This document shows, piece by piece, positions 25,357 through 35,063 of a DNA stretch of 64,000 nucleotides. The stretch covers positions 89,326-153,325 of the forward strand of contig NW_019774480.1 in the NCBI RefSeq assembly GCF_001039355.2. Reading direction: 5' to 3'. Under the pieces are notes generated by a model. That model had not been told where the DNA came from and searched no databases. It was given only the letters and a program-made list of their open reading frames with translations. Every line of letters starts with the position of its first letter. Position 1 is the first letter of the stretch. Origin of the DNA: Lingula anatina (Eukaryota; Brachiopoda; Lingulata; Lingulida; Lingulidae). Made by a program: the position numbers and the translations under genes.

Positions 25357-25397
<41 letters not shown>

Positions 25398-25684
25398 CAA
25401 TCAAGTGTTGCTCGTTAAATTTGTTACTATCCACAACCAGGAAATATTGAACAGAAAAAATAAACTACTCTTATTTATTCAAATACCACAAATGTAGTAT
25501 AAGACGTTCATATGTACTTACTGCTGCTAAAGAATCGCTTCGACCGCTTCAAGTGGGCTTCAGGTTGTCCCAGGCTCTCTTCAATCCTGTAAAAAATAAA
25601 GGTTGACTTCAGCTGCTTAAACGGCACCCGTATGCAGGTTTTCAAAGAAACGATTAGGCGGATAATCTGACGTCTTTTAATATC

Positions 25685-25740
<56 letters not shown>

Positions 25741-25843
25741 TATATGTATACGTTTTCATCCCGCTCTCTCTCTCTCTCCATTTCACTTACCACAAGAACT
25801 GAAACAGAACCAACAACATCAACGACACCAGCAGCTTGTGCAT
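15458..25843 (-). CDS. Gene A: secreted EGF-repeat / LCCL protein (spliced, ~629 aa)
   Basis: Nineteen exons rebuilt by hand with GT-AG borders: 25791-25843, 25522-25586, 25103-25129, 24749-24790, 23900-24025, 23035-23160, 22485-22610, 21813-21935, 21434-21556, 20776-20898, 20176-20298, 19640-19762, 18975-19097, 18135-18257, 17681-17707, 17009-17186, 16560-16623, 16048-16181, 15458-15518. They sum to 1890 nt, 629 codons plus stop, with phase kept at every junction. Domain order is signal peptide, RSKR propeptide, a two-Cys EGF stub, ten EGF-like domains, acidic linker, Cys-rich segment, LCCL-like domain. All EGF exons are phase 1-1. The dead exon at 18498-18650 is left out. The product should be extracellular; LCCL occurs in Limulus factor C, cochlin and CRISPLD proteins, so a matrix or defence role is possible but inferred. 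Confidence 0.8.
16048..16181 (-). CDS. Gene A exon: LCCL middle
   Basis: Starts [20 protein letters not shown] and ends near TRFGLTSR, the signature C-R-A-x-I-H-A-G core of LCCL. Acceptor TTTCCAG, donor GTAAGT, 134 nt, phase 0 to 2. The plus-strand ORF over it is an antisense shadow. Confidence 0.85.
16560..16623 (-). CDS. Gene A exon: LCCL N-terminal part
   Basis: Encodes [20 protein letters not shown] then TA, the C-P-x-G-C and G-x-D/N-x-Y elements of LCCL. 64 nt, acceptor ATTCCAG, donor GTAACG. Too short to stand out as an ORF, but the phase fits both neighbours. Confidence 0.85.
17009..17186 (-). CDS. Gene A exon: Cys-rich segment
   Basis: 178 nt, phase 1 to 2, encoding [20 protein letters not shown] followed by [20 protein letters not shown] and SCGKL. 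Eleven cysteines in about 59 residues. The last of these probably pair with the LCCL exons. I know no named domain for the first part. Genes B and C carry it almost unchanged. Confidence 0.85.
17681..17707 (-). CDS. Gene A exon: acidic linker
   Basis: A 27-nt phase 1-1 microexon encoding AVAEEEELP. Two AGs six bases apart (TTGTAG|CTGTAG) would give a 27- or 21-nt exon, both in frame. Donor GTAAGT. Confidence 0.65.
17758..17808. repeat. (TA)n microsatellite in gene A intron
   Basis: A pure TA tract of about 51 bases. The corresponding intron of gene B also has one (38630-38676). Confidence 0.9.
18135..18257 (-). CDS. Gene A exon: EGF-like ([12 protein letters not shown])
   Basis: 123 nt, phase 1-1, six cysteines. 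Starts with the calcium-binding motif DIDEC and has [10 protein letters not shown]. This is the membrane-distal end of the EGF series next to the linker. Orthologous to 38828-38950 and 62022-62144. Confidence 0.85.
18498..18650 (-). pseudogene. Dead EGF exon of gene A with internal inverted duplication
   Basis: Homologous to live exons 39194-39313 (B) and 62331-62450 (C), which encode [17 protein letters not shown]. Here the acceptor TAG has become TGG, and the donor CAG|GTATTT has become CATATATTT. A 33-nt in-frame insertion replaces LPG with [14 protein letters not shown]. The insertion makes a near-perfect 18-bp inverted repeat (18613-18630 against 18634-18651). The frame is still open, but neither splice site survives. 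Because EGF exons are phase 1-1, skipping keeps the protein in frame. Confidence 0.75.
18975..19097 (-). CDS. Gene A exon: EGF-like ([15 protein letters not shown])
   Basis: 123 nt, phase 1-1, six cysteines, with [17 protein letters not shown] at the end. A near copy of exon 19640-19762; genes B and C show only one of this type. Confidence 0.85.
19167..19372 (-). mobile_element. MITE with ~40-bp TIRs, copy 1
   Basis: About 200 bp, beginning GTGCATTCCCAGAGA on the plus strand and ending TGGGAATGGGGTCC, with imperfect inverted termini. An inverted copy lies at about 49370-49573. The two share TTAATTAC/CCCCCTTACAG, GGCGGG and GACAGTAATCTAGTGAGACT. TTA/CTA at the edges would suit a PIF/Harbinger MITE, but that is inference. 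Confidence 0.6.
19465..19506. repeat. Poly-A tract
   Basis: A 42-base A homopolymer in a gene A intron (sense-strand poly-T). Confidence 0.95.
19640..19762 (-). CDS. Gene A exon: EGF-like ([15 protein letters not shown])
   Basis: 123 nt, phase 1-1, six cysteines, [10 protein letters not shown]. With 18975-19097 it forms a gene-A-specific exon pair. Confidence 0.85.
20176..20298 (-). CDS. Gene A exon: EGF-like ([12 protein letters not shown])
   Basis: 123 nt, phase 1-1, six cysteines, [12 protein letters not shown]. Orthologous to 40240-40362. Confidence 0.85.
20776..20898 (-). CDS. Gene A exon: EGF-like ([12 protein letters not shown])
   Basis: 123 nt, phase 1-1, six cysteines, [12 protein letters not shown], ending GDGHECEG. 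Orthologous to 40942-41064. No long ORF covers it; it is supported by its splice sites and its B copy. Confidence 0.85.
21434..21556 (-). CDS. Gene A exon: EGF-like ([12 protein letters not shown])
   Basis: 123 nt, phase 1-1, six cysteines, [12 protein letters not shown]. Orthologous to 41405-41527. Confidence 0.85.
21622..21651. repeat. (TG)n microsatellite
   Basis: An uninterrupted GT tract in a gene A intron. Confidence 0.9.
21813..21935 (-). CDS. Gene A exon: EGF-like ([12 protein letters not shown])
   Basis: 123 nt, phase 1-1, six cysteines, [12 protein letters not shown]. Orthologous to 41833-41955. Confidence 0.85.
22485..22610 (-). CDS. Gene A exon: EGF-like (SSSRSNNC type, copy 3)
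   Basis: 126 nt, phase 1-1, encoding [19 protein letters not shown] and [12 protein letters not shown]. One of five almost identical exons shared by A (three) and B (two). Confidence 0.85.
23035..23160 (-). CDS. Gene A exon: EGF-like (SSSRSNNC type, copy 2)
   Basis: 126 nt, phase 1-1, six cysteines, ending [11 protein letters not shown]. The adjoining intron has an (AAT)n tract at about 23168-23206. Confidence 0.85.
23781..23820. repeat. (TTA)n microsatellite
   Basis: A pure trinucleotide tract in a gene A intron. Confidence 0.9.
23900..24025 (-). CDS. Gene A exon: EGF-like (SSSRSNNC type, copy 1)
   Basis: 126 nt, phase 1-1. Same core as the next two exons but ending [11 protein letters not shown]. 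First complete EGF domain of the predicted protein. Confidence 0.85.
24749..24790 (-). CDS. Gene A exon: truncated EGF stub
   Basis: 42 nt, phase 1-1, encoding [13 protein letters not shown]. It matches only the last two-Cys loop of the 99-nt gene B exon 43831-43929; intron sequence on both sides aligns. An in-frame 57-nt deletion inside the exon explains it. Acceptor TTCCAG, donor GTATGA. Confidence 0.7.
25103..25129 (-). CDS. Gene A exon: post-propeptide microexon
   Basis: 27 nt, phase 1-1, encoding SNAVRRII. Corresponds to the 60-nt gene B exon 45696-45755 (SSARRLFSSASSSVSNSL). Sequence between the two is poorly conserved; only position, phase and splice sites support it. Confidence 0.6.
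25360..25394. repeat. Poly-A tract
   Basis: A-homopolymer in gene A intron 2. Confidence 0.95.
25522..25586 (-). CDS. Gene A exon: propeptide with furin-type site
   Basis: 65 nt, phase 2 to 1, encoding [23 protein letters not shown] fits the furin R-x-K/R-R consensus and is kept in gene B, so the precursor is probably cleaved in the secretory pathway. Confidence 0.75.
25688..25740. repeat. (CT)n(CA)n compound microsatellite
   Basis: Lies in intron 1 of gene A. Gene B has a CT tract at the same place (about 46327-46352). Confidence 0.9.
25791..25843 (-). CDS. Gene A first coding exon: signal peptide
   Basis: ATG at 25841-25843 opens [18 protein letters not shown], a classic signal peptide. 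The donor is GTAAGT after TTGTG. The in-frame upstream codons belong to the promoter and 5'UTR, because the same start and the same TATA box are kept in gene B. Confidence 0.8.
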
Positions 25844-25923
25844 TTTTGCAAGATTCGATACGCAAGGTTTACTCCTAAAAGTATCCACAAACCAACTGTA
25901 AAGTCTCCGAAGAGGAGGACCTT

Positions 25924-25931
25924 TATTTATA
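25924..25931 (-). promoter_or_regulatory. TATA box of gene A
   Basis: TATAAATA on the minus strand, 81 bases upstream of the start codon, in a block conserved with gene B (same TATAAATA, then TCCTCTTCGGAGACTTTACA). A short 5'UTR of about 50-60 bases would follow. Confidence 0.6.
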
Positions 25932-26044
25932 CCTCCAAAAATTTGTCGACGTGTGTCGTTCACAACCAGTGTCAATATCATTTTCAATGCAATTAAAAAG
26001 AGCAAATTTTCAACCCTTCTCTTCATTAATCTGTAATAAGTCAT

Positions 26045-28150
26045 CAGCTTTCTGCCTACGTTTGCGTTAAAAATGTATGCAAAGTTGTTACAAAATCAAC
26101 GAATGTATGTTCGGCTTGGGTAAACTTCATGTATGCTACAAATATACATTTTAGATGTCTCTCTCTCCCTCTCTTGTTATTCCTCTAGTTTTGTACCTTC
26201 TCAGTGAGTGATTTTTATCTAGGACAACCCCACTAGACAATCCCCCCCCCCAAAAAAAAAAAAAAAAATTCCCTTCAACGCCCCTCTCCTCTAAGACAAC
26301 TCCACCCTCTTGACAATTCACCCACAAGACACCCCCCTTCCCAAGAAAGAAAACGCACTTATTTTGAATTACTCATTTGAGGAATTTATACCCTTATTAC
26401 ATATTTCACTGAAAATAAGAAAGGAGTAATGCAAACGAGAAAAAAAATGTATTGGTTCTTAAATACAAGATTCAGGAAACTCACCAAAGAGCATAAACAG
26501 AACTGAGAATTAATTTTGAATTATGAGACGCTGTGGAACAAAGATACTGTACCTAAAGTAGCCCATATTTTAGGAAGATAACATATATTATTATTTGTTT
26601 GTTTTTTATGTTCTTATTATTTCAATTCATTAAAAATAATATTCAAAATAAGCAAATTTTTGCTTCAAGCTCAGAGGGTAAAAAATAAAAGCGTAATGCA
26701 ATAATAGTACATAATGATTTTTATCAAAATACCACCTACAGGAGAACAGCACCAAGAAAAAAAAAGATGAACAAATAAGAAAAAAGAAAACACGCATAAT
26801 AATTTCTAATCTTTAAGACCGATTATACCAAAATGCATCAGCTGCTGTAGGTTAAGCGTTGTAATGTATACTTACTAATAATTAACTTCTATATTTGAAC
26901 ACTGAACCTCTCCTGTTTGAAATGTTTGTTGAAAAACACAGCATGTGTTAGTAAGTAAACGGTTAGTGCAAAAACCAATTACTTTTTGCGGACAGATGGT
27001 TCAAAGAGATGAAATATGTATGTAGTGTTCTTGACCAAACGGCTGTTTTACATTGTTGAAACGTGTATGTAAACAAAAACCTAAATCATCTCTTCGTTAT
27101 CTGAGGGTGAATGAAATGTAATTTCTAAAGGAGATTCCTTTTTAAGAGGGGAGGGGGTAGTGATCACAGTTCTAGGGACATAAATCATCAATTCATAAAT
27201 CACAGTGGATAGAACTTTTTTCATATATTTAATTCAAAATACATTAAATACGAGTTGAAAATCACGAATAAATGAGTATAGTGATATCTTTATTCGACTG
27301 ACAAAGAATAAAAAAAACATATTCACGAGTCACTGGAATTGTATTTTTCACGGACCACACTTAATAAAATGAACAACACGCGCTTCTCGGGAATTAAAAA
27401 GAGACTTTCACGGGTAACGAAAATCCTCAGTAGCACCCTCTTTTATCAGGACGATCCGCTGAGAAGGGTTGACTGAAAGTCAACGTTGCGTGAGACTGTA
27501 TATGTTTATAGATCAAGGAAGAAAAATGTGTCTCAGGTAAGATAACTCCTATGGCAATCACAGACACTGCTAGCCTGTCTAGGTAACTGACGCCCTTCTT
27601 TATACACGTATCGTAATGCACTATATCATTGTATTAATCATTTTAGTAAACGAATCGCACTACTTGAAAAATGCAAATGCTTAAGGTTCAATAAAATAGG
27701 AACAACACGGTAGTGTTATAAAATCCGTCTTATACCTTTAGGTCTCTCCGCCTCTCATTCGGTTGAATGAGGTAAATATTTAATTATGCTTGGAGAGGCG
27801 GAGGGACCATGACAGGATTAAGCGGTTTTCCTTTTTAACATATTTGTTCCTTTCACCAGTTATTACTCAGATCTATTCTGAATAGACCCTTAGATTCAAA
27901 TCTTAATCACGGAAGAAAAGCCAAAATTATGAAAGAAAATCTCTTTCATGTTTTAAATTAAAATAATGAATGTCAATTAAAGCTACCAGAAATTGCAGAC
28001 TCAGTGACGAATCTAAAATTGTGGAAATAGTTTGGCTTCATCGTTTTCAATACTCTTGTGATCTCTTCAAACAAAACCACACCTGAGATACTTTCGTTAA
28101 AGCAAGTCTTAGGTCCTAGCGTTACTTGACCTCCCCGTCAGCGGAATATA
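26045..28150. other. Upstream flank of gene A, non-coding
   Basis: Aligns in pieces with about 46.65-50.83 kb of unit 2. Contains a hairpin-forming segment at about 27741-27808 and a single copy of the block that is triplicated in unit 2. No coding exon was found. Confidence 0.5.
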
Positions 28151-29811
28151 CAGACTTGACATTTAATATGGAATATTTCAGTTTCGAAGGTATGTCTAGG
28201 TAAAAATGCGTTCTTTTTTCAAAAAACTCCGATCTCATATAAGATTTGTGAATGGAGAAGTGTGTAGTCAGGTGTGTCGCTACCAATTAACTGACTTTCA
28301 TGTCTGTTGCGCTGCTATATTATGTAATATGTAGTGATTTAGTTGGGTAGTGTTCCTTTAGGCTGGTCAAAGCTTGGCTTAGGCAAAGCTTGGTTCTGTC
28401 AAAAAAGTACCCATATGTCGGCAACCACTGCATAGAAGAATTTGAAATTTTGCATGCAAGCGGTCAGTTTTGCAGTGCGTAAGATGAGTCAAGTAGTGCA
28501 TTACAAATTTGTTAATCTATGGCAGAATGGCGCGAAAAAGACAGACATTACCAGACAGATCATAGCGCCAAACGGAACGGTCCCCACAGTTTTATAGAGT
28601 AATGCCCAGACTGATGCACCTACACAGAGGTCACCCCCAATGTATCAAAATCTTACCTACAGGGTACAGGACCCACTGTCTTTCGGGATACGCTGCTGCA
28701 ACTAAACAAAAAACACTTAGTCCGTTCAGAACGAGGGGTAAATTGCCACCAAAATGCGTTTTTCAAAGCCCTTAGCGAACACCAAACTGGTTTTAGCAGG
28801 TAAGAACACCAAACGACCTCCGAGGCACCCACTGTAAACAGCAAAACATCGTCGTCTGTTTCTCTAATGAATTGGGGGCCATGGCCGTTTCTGGGTAGAA
28901 CACTGAAACTGCGTGGCTTTCTTTATTGAGGTCAGATTTCACCTGTACCGCCCAATTAGTCAAAACAGAGTTTACAGTTATCCAGAAGAGACCTACGACG
29001 AAGCATATGCCGGGTCTAAAGTGACAAGGGTGATTGACAGCGTCAGTATTTGGAGTGGATACCACATTGGTGCCAAAACACCAATGGTAGTCATCGACGA
29101 AAACCTGAACCAGATCAAATTAAGGAATAATCTCGGAACCACTTGACTATCATTTGATAGGGGGCACCTTAGGAACGATTTTAGGTTGCACGGTGAGGTT
29201 GCCGGTTCACACAGAGCACTTTTAATAGCAGATAACTTACAGAACCAAGGGAATGAGCAGCTACCCTGGTCATCAAAATCGCCACATTTGAACCACATAG
29301 GCAATATTTCGGTAGGCCATTACTCGCCGAATCAACTGCCTACATGTCCTACAACAAAACTGGACCAAATTGGACAATTTTAGACCGATGCCTAGAATAT
29401 TATTCCCGATTGAACTCTAAAAACCTACCCCAAGGAATGCCTTGCCGCTTGAGAGAGCTGGCAACAGCCAGAAGAGGCCAGGCGTAACAGCGGCCATTCT
29501 TGTGACTAGCAATTGACATGAGGGTCTTTTATGGAGCGTATAACTCTTTTACAGAAGATAATTTGGAAAATATGGAGATCCAAAATATCTCTTTTAATGG
29601 AAGTCGTATGGCATAGAATAGGCAATGTGTTTTTGTTTGCTTCTCTGGCGAATTCCATTAATGAATTGATGTCCCAATGACATCAAAGCGATAATTTAAA
29701 GTTATTAAAACACGATTTTAATCCTTATTTTCATTTATCAGTCAGCAAAATAGGAAAAAACCGATAAAAAATTACTTGGAAAAAAATATTCCATATTAAA
29801 TGTCAAGTCTG
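28151..29811 (+). mobile_element. Tc1/mariner-type transposon, 1661 bp
   Basis: Perfect 28-bp terminal inverted repeats (28151-28178 and 29784-29811) begin CAGACTTGACATTTAATATG. TA flanks both ends. The length suits the Tc1 family. The paralogous site in unit 2 (near 50817) has no element, so it entered unit 1 only. Confidence 0.85.
28484..29487 (+). pseudogene. Decayed Tc1-type transposase
   Basis: Reads MSQVVHYKFVNLWQNGAKKT at the start (helix-turn-helix region), broken by stops near 28599 and 28700. The catalytic part survives at 28913-29380: SIWSGYHIGAKTPMVVID resembles the W-G-x-I/S-x-x-G-x-T-P-L region, and HRALLIADNLQNQGNEQL then WSSKSPHLNHIGN resembles the D-F-L...WPxxSPDLNPIE block. 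The expected Asp of D-N-A and the final Asp/Glu are altered. The C-terminus MPCRLRELATARRGQA is in frame again. It cannot be active. Confidence 0.7.
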
Positions 29812-32493
29812 TATATATAGTCATATTTACAGTTACAGTTTTTACTTTTATTAAACTTGTTTTTAAGTCAGACACAATTATAGATTCCCGTGTAGGATAG
29901 AGAAAACATTACAGTTAGTTCGTCTCCATATGAAAATTGATAACTGCACTTCCTTGTAAGCGACGCCTGATAGATTTGCGGCACTCAGAGATTAATAAGA
30001 TTCCAAATAAATTCTCGGCCTCTCAGAAAAAGGCAGACACCAGGGATAATTTTCCTGCTTGAGTGGCTGACCTTTAGCCCATAATAAAGAAGTTAGGAAC
30101 AACAACGCTGGCTGCTGTGTTCTTTTTGTGTACCTGCAGTCACTTCGAAAATGGGTAGCCTACCACATGTTCTCGGCGGTATCCAATGGTACGACACGTC
30201 AGGGAATCAACTGGGCAGTTTAAAAAAATAAAAAATAAAAAATAAAAATAAATAAATAAAAAACTCACTCTCTTGGGAGTAAAATGAATAAAAAATCAAT
30301 TCCTAATTATCTCCAGTCATTTTTTTCAGAGGTTTACAAAAAAAAAAAAAAAAAGGAAAAAAAAGTAGAAAGTAGATAAAAAATAATAAAAAACACGCGA
30401 AACATTATAAAATGACCGTATCATGAAAAAGGGGCGCCTTTCGCTCTCTGAAACTCGCCTCCATACTTACAGTAAGCTTGCAACCACCGATTTCAAAAAG
30501 AGGCATTCCTTTAATGAATATGTGAACCTTTTATATAATTTAGTTGAGCAAACTTAAGAGATTGCATTAAGTCAAATTTTGGTTAGGAAAAAATACTTCT
30601 TACCTAAAGAGAAGTATTTGCAACCCACACGAACGTAACACTCATTTCTTGCCCCTCCAAATTTGATAACAGAGCCATCATCCAATTTTCTGGTCGCATG
30701 CACCATTTTGCATAAGTGTTTGTCAACATTTACAGAAACAAATTGGGAACGGGTCTCACCACTGATAAGAATGTGTCAACATTTACCATAGTATATTGAA
30801 TCGTTGGTGTTTTCTATTCCCTTATATTTTTATCGGGCGTTATAGGCGAATGGCACCTTTTTACCTCCATTTCCGAGCTGTGATCGAGGTCTGATTTTTT
30901 AAAAAGCTAGGCAACGGGAGACAACAACGCTGGCTCGAAATGAACTTGTAAACTTATAAAATTGGATTTTTTTCATTAAGTTTATAGCGTGGAAATCACT
31001 AAAATTAAGCGTTTTATTATTCCTTAATCTTAACAAATTACTCAATGTATAATAACAATTATTATTAATAGTGTTATTTAAGGCAGAAATCCTTAAAAGT
31101 TCACTAGGCTTTATAATGCTAAGATATTGTAGTACTGAAAAGAAACTGAAAAACCATAGATACAGGGGTAAGACATCAAATTATAGGGTGCCTTTTTTTC
31201 AAATTACTTTTATTGTTTTATACTTAAACTTAAAATTACTTTGAGCATATAACAATACAAACACAGGCTTGTCTACCTGAATGCCTGACCCCCTTGTGCA
31301 CTATTTATATAATATTATTGAGGTTTTTCTTGTTATTTGTTGAAAAAAGTTCCTGTAGCTTAACTATATTTGGTCTGATCCATAACTTTCTTTCGGTGAG
31401 TTTGCATATCTATGTTCACTTTTGGAAATATTTCATTCATATTTCTTACGTAATCTTTTTGCTCTTCTTTACTGTATTTTAGTCTCTAAACATTTTGTCA
31501 AACCAGCCTTTCTTTGAGAACGCTAATATCTGGTTAGTAAAATTGGTATGGTAACATACTAAACTTCAGGACAAGGCCAAAAACAAGCACGTATCTGACA
31601 CATGTATGTCATGCACAGCTGTAGGCGACATTGTAGGTAATGAATACTATGCATCCAAATGTAATTAGGACAATTATTTTTATGCTTCATAATTTTTCAT
31701 TTGTCTATTAAGGAATAGTTTGGGCTATGGATGTCTGAGGAACGATTAAAAATAAACAATACATTTTCACAAGATTCTAGTTTCTATTGTGCCTCGCCTT
31801 CAAAGTGACCAGAATTGTAGTCAAAAAAGGTGGAAATCGAAATGAAAGCATTATATTGGTCATTTTTTTTGTCCAGACTCAAGAGTTAAACATTTTGAAC
31901 TGGTCTTATAATCTTTGTATGGTTTTTAACCTACTCTTCAAATTACTGGGGTAAAGAATTATGTTCAAGACATTGTGGTTTTCAATTAATATCTTATTAT
32001 CTTTATCTTTAAAGTAACATTTGAAACGAGCGTGAATGCCATAGGACAGACGTGTATATAAATAACTTCTATACGATTCAGATTCAGTCTGCATGCCAAT
32101 GGATTAACCGAAGTAGTATCTCGATCAGCTAAAATATCTTTGAAACCGCACCTTCTTCAAATTCCTGGTCGTTAACTTGATCTATTTGACAGTGCCTCCA
32201 GTTCTTAATAGTCCGTCAAATGACTTAGTAATGACATTCATATTTTACGCATTAAAATAATAGTACACTCTCATGGGTTATCAAACCTAGCACAAAACGT
32301 TGCAAAATATCTGTTCAAATGTCATTTTTCGGAAAACGTGAGATGATAAGCTTTGGTATTTCTTAAAGTTGGGCGTTTGGCCAGGGTTAGCTACAAAGAT
32401 TTAACTACATATCTAACTTTAAAATTTAAATAATGCTACTCGTCGTCATAAACACACAGTTATTATAACCATATCAATTTCATAAATAAATAG

Positions 32494-32496
<3 letters not shown>
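29812..32496. other. Right part of unit 1, non-coding
   Basis: About 29.88-31.03 kb aligns with 50.92-52.31 and 55.09-55.29 kb. About 31.74-32.47 kb aligns with 56.04-57.96 kb. Low-complexity A-rich tracts lie at 30226-30262 and 30340-30365. No gene. Confidence 0.55.

Positions 32497-32541
<45 letters not shown>
32497..32541. repeat. (TA)n microsatellite near unit 1/2 junction
   Basis: Pure TA tract. Unit 2 has one at the same relative place (57984-58022). Confidence 0.9.
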
Positions 32542-32545
<4 letters not shown>

Positions 32546-33486
32546 GCAGGTCCGCGATACTGGGTAGCAACATTGAGGCATGGGCAAGAGCATTTCAACG
32601 AGGCGCCGATCTTGTGAGCACGCTTGTCATTTAGGCTATGCATCTTATTTTTTATATTAATTAGTTGTGGAAAATATAAAATTAAACACAACAATTGCCA
32701 AGAAAGAGTAATCTTAACTTCAAAGAGTTGGGAAAGCACGCTGCGATCCTGAATTAGTGGTTAAAACAGCATTGACGTGAAATCGTCTCTCGCTTAGAAT
32801 ATGATTCGTATTTCGCATTATATTCATAGTCGCTATAAGGACGCTATATTTAAAGGCAATAAAGAGTGCGGGTATTTGCCGTTAGACAACATATCTTAAT
32901 CGTCACTGAGCGAGATCAAGAATTTTACCAAGTAGGCGGCATTCGTCATAATTACACAATTTAATGTCCACTTACACGTCACACCCCATAATCCGCTTCA
33001 AGCCCCTGGCTCCGTATGCACAAAAAATCCTTATCTTAAGTGAAAAATTCTCCTTAACTTCATAAGAAAATTCTTAGCTGAGGAAACCCCTTAAGTGGTA
33101 TGCACAAAGTACCTTAAGAATTCCCTAAGACAAGAATTTTCTCAAATAATAGGAATTTACTCAACTCTGTAGGATTTGTCTTATGTGTTGAGCTATCTTT
33201 AGCCTGTGCATTGACCAATAGAATTACCTCTTACAATAGCTCACACTGGGGAATTCCTGGGGAATCCATGTTTGAAGGAATCCTTTACTTGGATATGATA
33301 ACCTATCAGTTATTATTAGAAGAGTTGATATATCAATCGTGTAGGCCAAGAAGTTGAAACTTCTTGTGTAGGCCTAGTATTCTTCATACTCTGACAGGAA
33401 AAGAGGCATGTCATCAAATCCCCGGACCCGACACTAATAATAATAATCCAGTTACATAATTACATTTTAATCAAAAGGTTTTATCT

Positions 33487-33732
33487 CTATTGGCTGATAC
33501 ATGTGCACCCATCTCCCCTATCGGCGATAATTCTGTAAAAAGGCCCCATAAAAAATATTTGTTTACCATCATTGTCACCTACAAGAAGTGATTCAGTAGG
33601 GCGTATTTTTTGCTCATACAAAAACACATTGAATTTAACCAACGATGCCCTCCGGACCGTCATTACATACACTAAAATATGGAACGTGCCATGAGCAAAG
33701 CTAGTAGTAACATAAATTGCAGTGAGAGGCAC
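33487..33732 (-). pseudogene. Unidentified ORF fragment inside Harbinger-like element
   Basis: 81 codons, starting MPLTAIYVTTSFAHG. I recognise no domain. It may be a remnant of the element's second protein or transposase C-terminus, but only its location supports that. Confidence 0.2.
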
Positions 33733-34179
33733 TCCTAGTACAGGGAGAGTCTGTTTTTGTGCATGAGGTGCACATTTAACGGGGGAAATTTACCTTATAA
33801 TTTTTTTAGTGAGCAGAAAAAGTAATGCGGCCGCGGATGATGAAGTAACATTTTTTCATGGGCCCTAAAAAAGAAATAAGCCCAGCATGTACTTATTTCA
33901 TGACCATGGCCATTTACATGTCATCGACTTACATATTTTAAGTGTTATCTGTGATGAAAAATTGTGACATGTAATTCATAATATTAATATTAATTTTAAT
34001 CATTAATTTCACTATTGACCCCACGTATGCACATATTAAATACCTATGTTAATTGTATAAGCATTGATGCGTGAGATTCCGTGTTATCAGGTGGTTTTCG
34101 GGGATTTCATAAGCAACATGCCACAAAAAGTGCCCACTCAAAAATTTTCACTTTAGATATCCCTTAACAGAACGACAAA

Positions 34180-34349
34180 TTACAAATGTAACTGCCAGAA
34201 GATCCGTAATGAAAAGTATCCCCGCTCTATCAAAACGAAATCGCTGGTAAATCTCATGATCTGGGTAAAAATCCAAAGGTCTCGAAATATTCTTCGTCTT
34301 GCGACTGCCCTTTCCAGTTTATCCACTTCTTCACGATAAACAGCAATAA
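34180..34349 (-). pseudogene. Harbinger-type transposase N-terminal fragment
   Basis: Encodes VIAVYREEVDKLERAVARRR, then IFRD and MRFTSDFVLIERGYF. This resembles the R-R-x-F-R-D...F-x-x-x-Y/F-R-F start of HARBI1-like transposases. The reading is cut on its 5' side by the MITE at 34350. Confidence 0.4.
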
Positions 34350-35063
34350 CCCAGCAGGCATAGTTGCGTTGGATCAACGTTGAAAACAGGTTGATACATT
34401 GAATTGCCGTTGATGTACCTAAATTCAACGTAAAATCAACGTTGATCCAGCCACGTCCAAACAACGTCATAATGTGACGTTGACTCGTTGTATTTTGGTC
34501 ATTGACGCAACCTTGCAGACATGGATTATATTTTAAAATATTAATTGTTGAAAACGTGATTCTTTGTTTATCAATACCGTAACTAACTTTATCAAAATAA
34601 TCAAAAAAAGTGTTAAAAGTAAAAGTGAGAGTTGTTTTGTGTCTTTAGTGAACTAGTGAATTTTCTTAACTTGTTATTCAGAAATACAATCCAATAAACT
34701 GAATTCCTTGCAAGGTCAGCTAACACTAGGATGAATAAGTGGCTGTAAATGTGATGGAGTGAATTAATAATGTTAACAGTTCTTGGTAACTTGTTATACA
34801 TAGACAGGTTGAGGTGACTGTGACTTTGAGGTGACTGAATATAGCCTTCGAAATTTTAACTTAAAGGCCATATACTTTTATACCCTACCCTCAGGTCATT
34901 TCAATGTCTTTTCATGCAAGAATGTTGTCTAACAACTGGGGTTGATACAATGTTGTTATCTGACGTTGATAGTCAACTTTCAAATCCATTGTTTATCCAA
35001 CGTCTTATCAACATTATGGTTCAACGTTGTTTCAATGTAAAACAACATATTTTGCCCGCTGGG
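34350..35063. mobile_element. MITE nested in the Harbinger-like element
   Basis: 714 bp with termini CCCAGCAGGCA and, inverted, CCCAGCGGGCAAAA. AATAA directly flanks both ends (34345-34349, 35064-35068). The interior is full of CAACGTTGA-type palindromes in both orientations. No coding capacity. Confidence 0.7.

Noticed and set aside
25508-25865. Arg/Glu-rich ORFs overlapping gene A exons 1 and 2
   Set aside because: Read-through of the (CT)n(CA)n repeat in intron 1; spliced phase gives the signal peptide and propeptide instead.
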